From Fasciolopsis buskii (lineage: Eukaryota; Platyhelminthes; Trematoda; Plagiorchiida; Fasciolidae), in contig LUCM01005004.1 in assembly GCA_008360955.1 (NCBI GenBank), positions 1-64,000 on the forward strand: a stretch of 64,000 bases of DNA, read 5' to 3'. This document shows, piece after piece, positions 62,065 to 64,000 of this stretch. Numbering within the stretch: the stretch's first letter is position 1; each line of letters starts with the position of its first letter. The translations under genes were made by a program, and so were the position numbers. The notes under the pieces are model-generated. The model had not been told where the DNA came from. It saw nothing but the letters and a program-made list of their open reading frames with translations, and searched no databases.

Positions 62065-62446
62065 AAAATGTATCAAGTAATCAAGCTCTGTAGGTCATAT
62101 CCAAAGCCTTCGTCGTACTTAGGCTACCTGCAGAGAAGTCATCTATCAGTAGGGGTCGATCGCTGTCAGCTAACGGGCAGTAACCGTGCAAATCAGTGAC
62201 GGATAGGTGCAACATCATGTGGTGAAGTTCAACAAACCGTTCAGAGCCTGCCCGGTAGCGTAATGGCTAAGGCGTTCGACTCAGAATCGTTCGTCCTTGT
62301 TCGGGTTCGCGTCCCAGTTCGGGCGCGGTGGATATGCACTGCTGATGATTCCTAACAAGGATGAAACAGCTGTACAGTGCTTCCATGGTTTCTTTATGGT
62401 GAGTTGAGCGATGATATCACATGGTGAATTATTTCATGTAAATATT
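62065..62446 (+). mobile_element. Hammerhead-ribozyme retroelement family A, single unit
   Basis: One unit of about 380 bp on the plus strand, closely matching the 8969-10075 units from AAAATGTATCAAGTAATCAA to GTGAATTATTTCATGTAAA. The tRNA-like part is at 62249-62324: a 7-nt acceptor-like pairing TGCCCGG with TCGGGCG, A box TAGCGTAATGG (62256-62266), B-box-like GGTTCGCGTCC (62304-62314), and an anticodon-like loop CTCAGAA that would read CAG (leucine). No target duplication was found. Confidence 0.75.
62329..62385 (+). ncRNA. Type I hammerhead ribozyme, family A solo copy
   Basis: GCACTG (62336-62341) pairs with CAGTGC (62375-62380). The core is CTGATGA (62342-62348) and GAAA (62363-62366). 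Stem II is TCC/GGA with a TAACAA loop. Stem III is ACAGCTGT (62366-62373) and the cleavage-site base is A62374. Outer TGGA (62329-62332) can pair with TCCA (62382-62385), lengthening stem I across a small internal loop; the tandem units lack this outer pairing. Confidence 0.8.
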
Positions 62447-62469
62447 TAGATGTGTTCAGACTTAAACCG

Positions 62470-63660
62470 GCTCGTGCAGAGAAATCGTAAACGGAAGATA
62501 GGTTGTTGGGAAAACCTAATCAGATTAGTGAATGAGTCGGCCAGAGCCACAGCATCACGCATTTAAAGAGCTAAGGACAGATTGTCAGGACCAAACCCTT
62601 TGGTAATTCTAGTGGTTCGGAGAAGGTCGAGCACCTCTTCCTTATGAAAACTTGTAACTGTCATATCGTCACCCCCTTCCGAATATGACCAGGGTATAGG
62701 TGGAAGGACGAATGAAAGCCTAATTATGCTATCGACATAAGTAGAAAATTTCGCAAGTTTCTTTTACTTCCCACGCATCGACCGAATGCCTTGAAACAGG
62801 AATTGGTTGTTGTCACCACTCAGGAGTTGGCTGGCGAATATAGTGTCGATGCGCTTGATTTCAGCTTTTATTAGGTTGCAAATACACTGCACACCTGAGT
62901 TATTACGGGGTTAACATAAGCGCTCCTCGCGTCTTCTAAGAGATTTTGGTTTCTGGGTGNGAGGAGGACGAGTAGCTCTTCCTTATGAAAACTTGTAACT
63001 GTGATATCGTCACCCCCTTCCGAATATGACCAGGGTATAGGTGGAAGGACGAATGAAAGCCTAATTATGCTATCGACATAAGCAGAAAATTTCGCATGTT
63101 TCTTTTACTTCCCACGCATCGACCGAATGCCTTGAAACAGGAATTGGTTGTTGTCACCACTCAGGAGTTGGCTGGCGAATATAGTGTCGATGCACTTGAT
63201 TTTAGCTTTTATTAGGTTGCAAATACACTGCACACCTGAGTTATTACGGGGTTAACATAAGCGCTCCTCGCGTCTTCTAAGAGATTTTGGTTTCTGGGTG
63301 GAATTACGGCCATTTGAGAGGGGACAGCAGGTATCAAACATTGCGTTGACAGTTTCTGCGAACAGTTTGAGATTGTCATTGAGCAGGGTGTTTGAAAAGA
63401 AAAACAGGCAGATGCGAGTGAAAGGCATTTCTAAAGAAGGATAAGGTTGCTGTGTGAAAAGTGACGGAGGCGAACTGGGATTTGATCTGTCCGTCTGAAT
63501 GAACTGAAGGCTGATCTAGAGTACATCTTTGGCCTTAACAGAAGCAGACAATGATGGCTACTCGAAATTAGAGCATGCAGTTTCAGGGAAAATAAATCAG
63601 GTTGGTTGGAAGTTACCGTCTGAAATGGTAGTAGAAACGCGCACACACACAATCGACATC
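62470..63660 (-). mobile_element. LINE fragment (spacer and start of reverse transcriptase), with an internal duplication
   Basis: On the minus strand the frame near 62640-62560 reads EEVLDLL then TKGFGPDNLSLAL, the entry block of LINE reverse transcriptases (usually KA-GPDGI/L). Upstream, 63420-62700 carries a tail-like region (KSLRRREERLC, VQCICNLIKAKIK) typical of the endonuclease-RT linker. Frames are interrupted. It is a different family from the CR1 copies above, nearer to Jockey or L2-like elements by motif, but I am not sure which. Confidence 0.5.
62640..63300. repeat. 320-bp direct duplication around a single N
   Basis: 62640-62959 and 62981-63300 are nearly identical (period 341, a handful of differences such as GTCATATCG/GTGATATCG). 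A single N at 62960 lies between them. Duplication exactly at an N is typical of unmerged contig ends, so the second copy may not exist in the genome. Confidence 0.8.
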
Positions 63661-64000
63661 GAGGCACTCGTCTGCTTTTGAGTCCACTTCATTTGATTGC
63701 TAATAAATACTTTTACAATCCTTCCTGGCAATAATGATACCATAAGAAAACGTATAACTTTTCATGTCCGGGGTAAATTGGATTTTCACCTGTGTCAGAA
63801 AATGTTCATAACTCAGAAAGCCTCCCCCAACTCGTTCCTAGTTCACACATTTCGCGGGCAACCATTGCGGCTCTTGATCCTGTTAAAACACACTAGGACT
63901 CCGTCGGCTCATTCGCTTTTGCGTATGAGTCAAGCACTGCCGTAGAATGAGGACATGGGACCGTCATATCACTACTTGCAAACTTCCTCTAAATCATTTC
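63661..64000. other. No recognisable gene at the right edge
   Basis: Short open frames only; nothing supported. Confidence 0.4.

Noticed and set aside
62249..62324. Functional tRNA-Leu gene
   Set aside because: The anticodon stem has only three good pairs, the T arm has a C-A mismatch, and the B box departs from consensus. It is the head of a repeated element, so a tRNA-derived promoter is the better reading.
1..64000. Prokaryotic gene layout, operons or CRISPR arrays
   Set aside because: No dense long frames, no ribosome-binding sites and no short regularly spaced direct repeats. Introns and eukaryotic retrotransposons show the DNA is eukaryotic.

Overview
This looks like nuclear DNA of a parasitic flatworm, most likely a digenean trematode. 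The one real gene has large, repeat-filled introns. The background is crowded with decayed CR1-like and RTE-like LINEs, Penelope-like fragments, tRNA-derived SINEs and hammerhead-ribozyme elements of the kind known from schistosomes. The trematode placement is inference, and no species can be named from the sequence alone.

One protein-coding gene is well supported: mitochondrial ribosomal protein mL37 (MRPL37 family). It runs on the + strand from an ATG at 12606 to a stop at 31140. It has four coding exons (12606-13004, 14294-14605, 26702-27043, 30619-31140), all joined in phase 0, giving 524 residues. A splice-acceptor-like AG lies five bases before the ATG, which suggests spliced-leader trans-splicing or a 5' UTR intron. 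Intron 2 is about 12.1 kb and is a nest of repeats.

Layout. 1-8.4 kb: CR1-like and RTE-like LINE fragments and two tRNA-derived SINEs. 8.9-10.1 kb: a tandem hammerhead element flanked by a 13-bp target duplication. 10.1-11.8 kb: a LINE endonuclease fragment, a Penelope-like GIY-YIG fragment and two arms of a dispersed fold-back repeat (R1). 12.6-31.1 kb: the mL37 gene. Its intron 2 holds two copies of a second hammerhead family, three tandem copies of a 2,367-bp unit carrying a dead CR1 reverse transcriptase, and a fairly long CR1 copy. 31-48 kb: mostly unrecognised non-coding DNA with R1 copies and a third SINE. 48.5-51.5 kb: a CR1-like reverse transcriptase and a Penelope-like GIY-YIG end, both on the - strand, beside a near-palindromic pair of R1 arms. 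51.5-64 kb: mostly unrecognised DNA with a dead hammerhead element, a solo hammerhead element at 62.1-62.4 kb and another LINE fragment.

The most interesting content is the ribozymes. Two unrelated small element families (periods about 395-400 bp and 311 bp) each carry a complete or near-complete hammerhead core with a palindromic stem III. Both are arranged as more-than-one-unit tandems, as expected for elements that pass through a self-cleaved and possibly circular RNA. Family A also has tRNA-like Pol III promoter boxes.

Three single-N positions (21834, 45333, 62960) mark assembly joins. Two of them sit inside near-identical duplications, so those duplications may be assembly artefacts.
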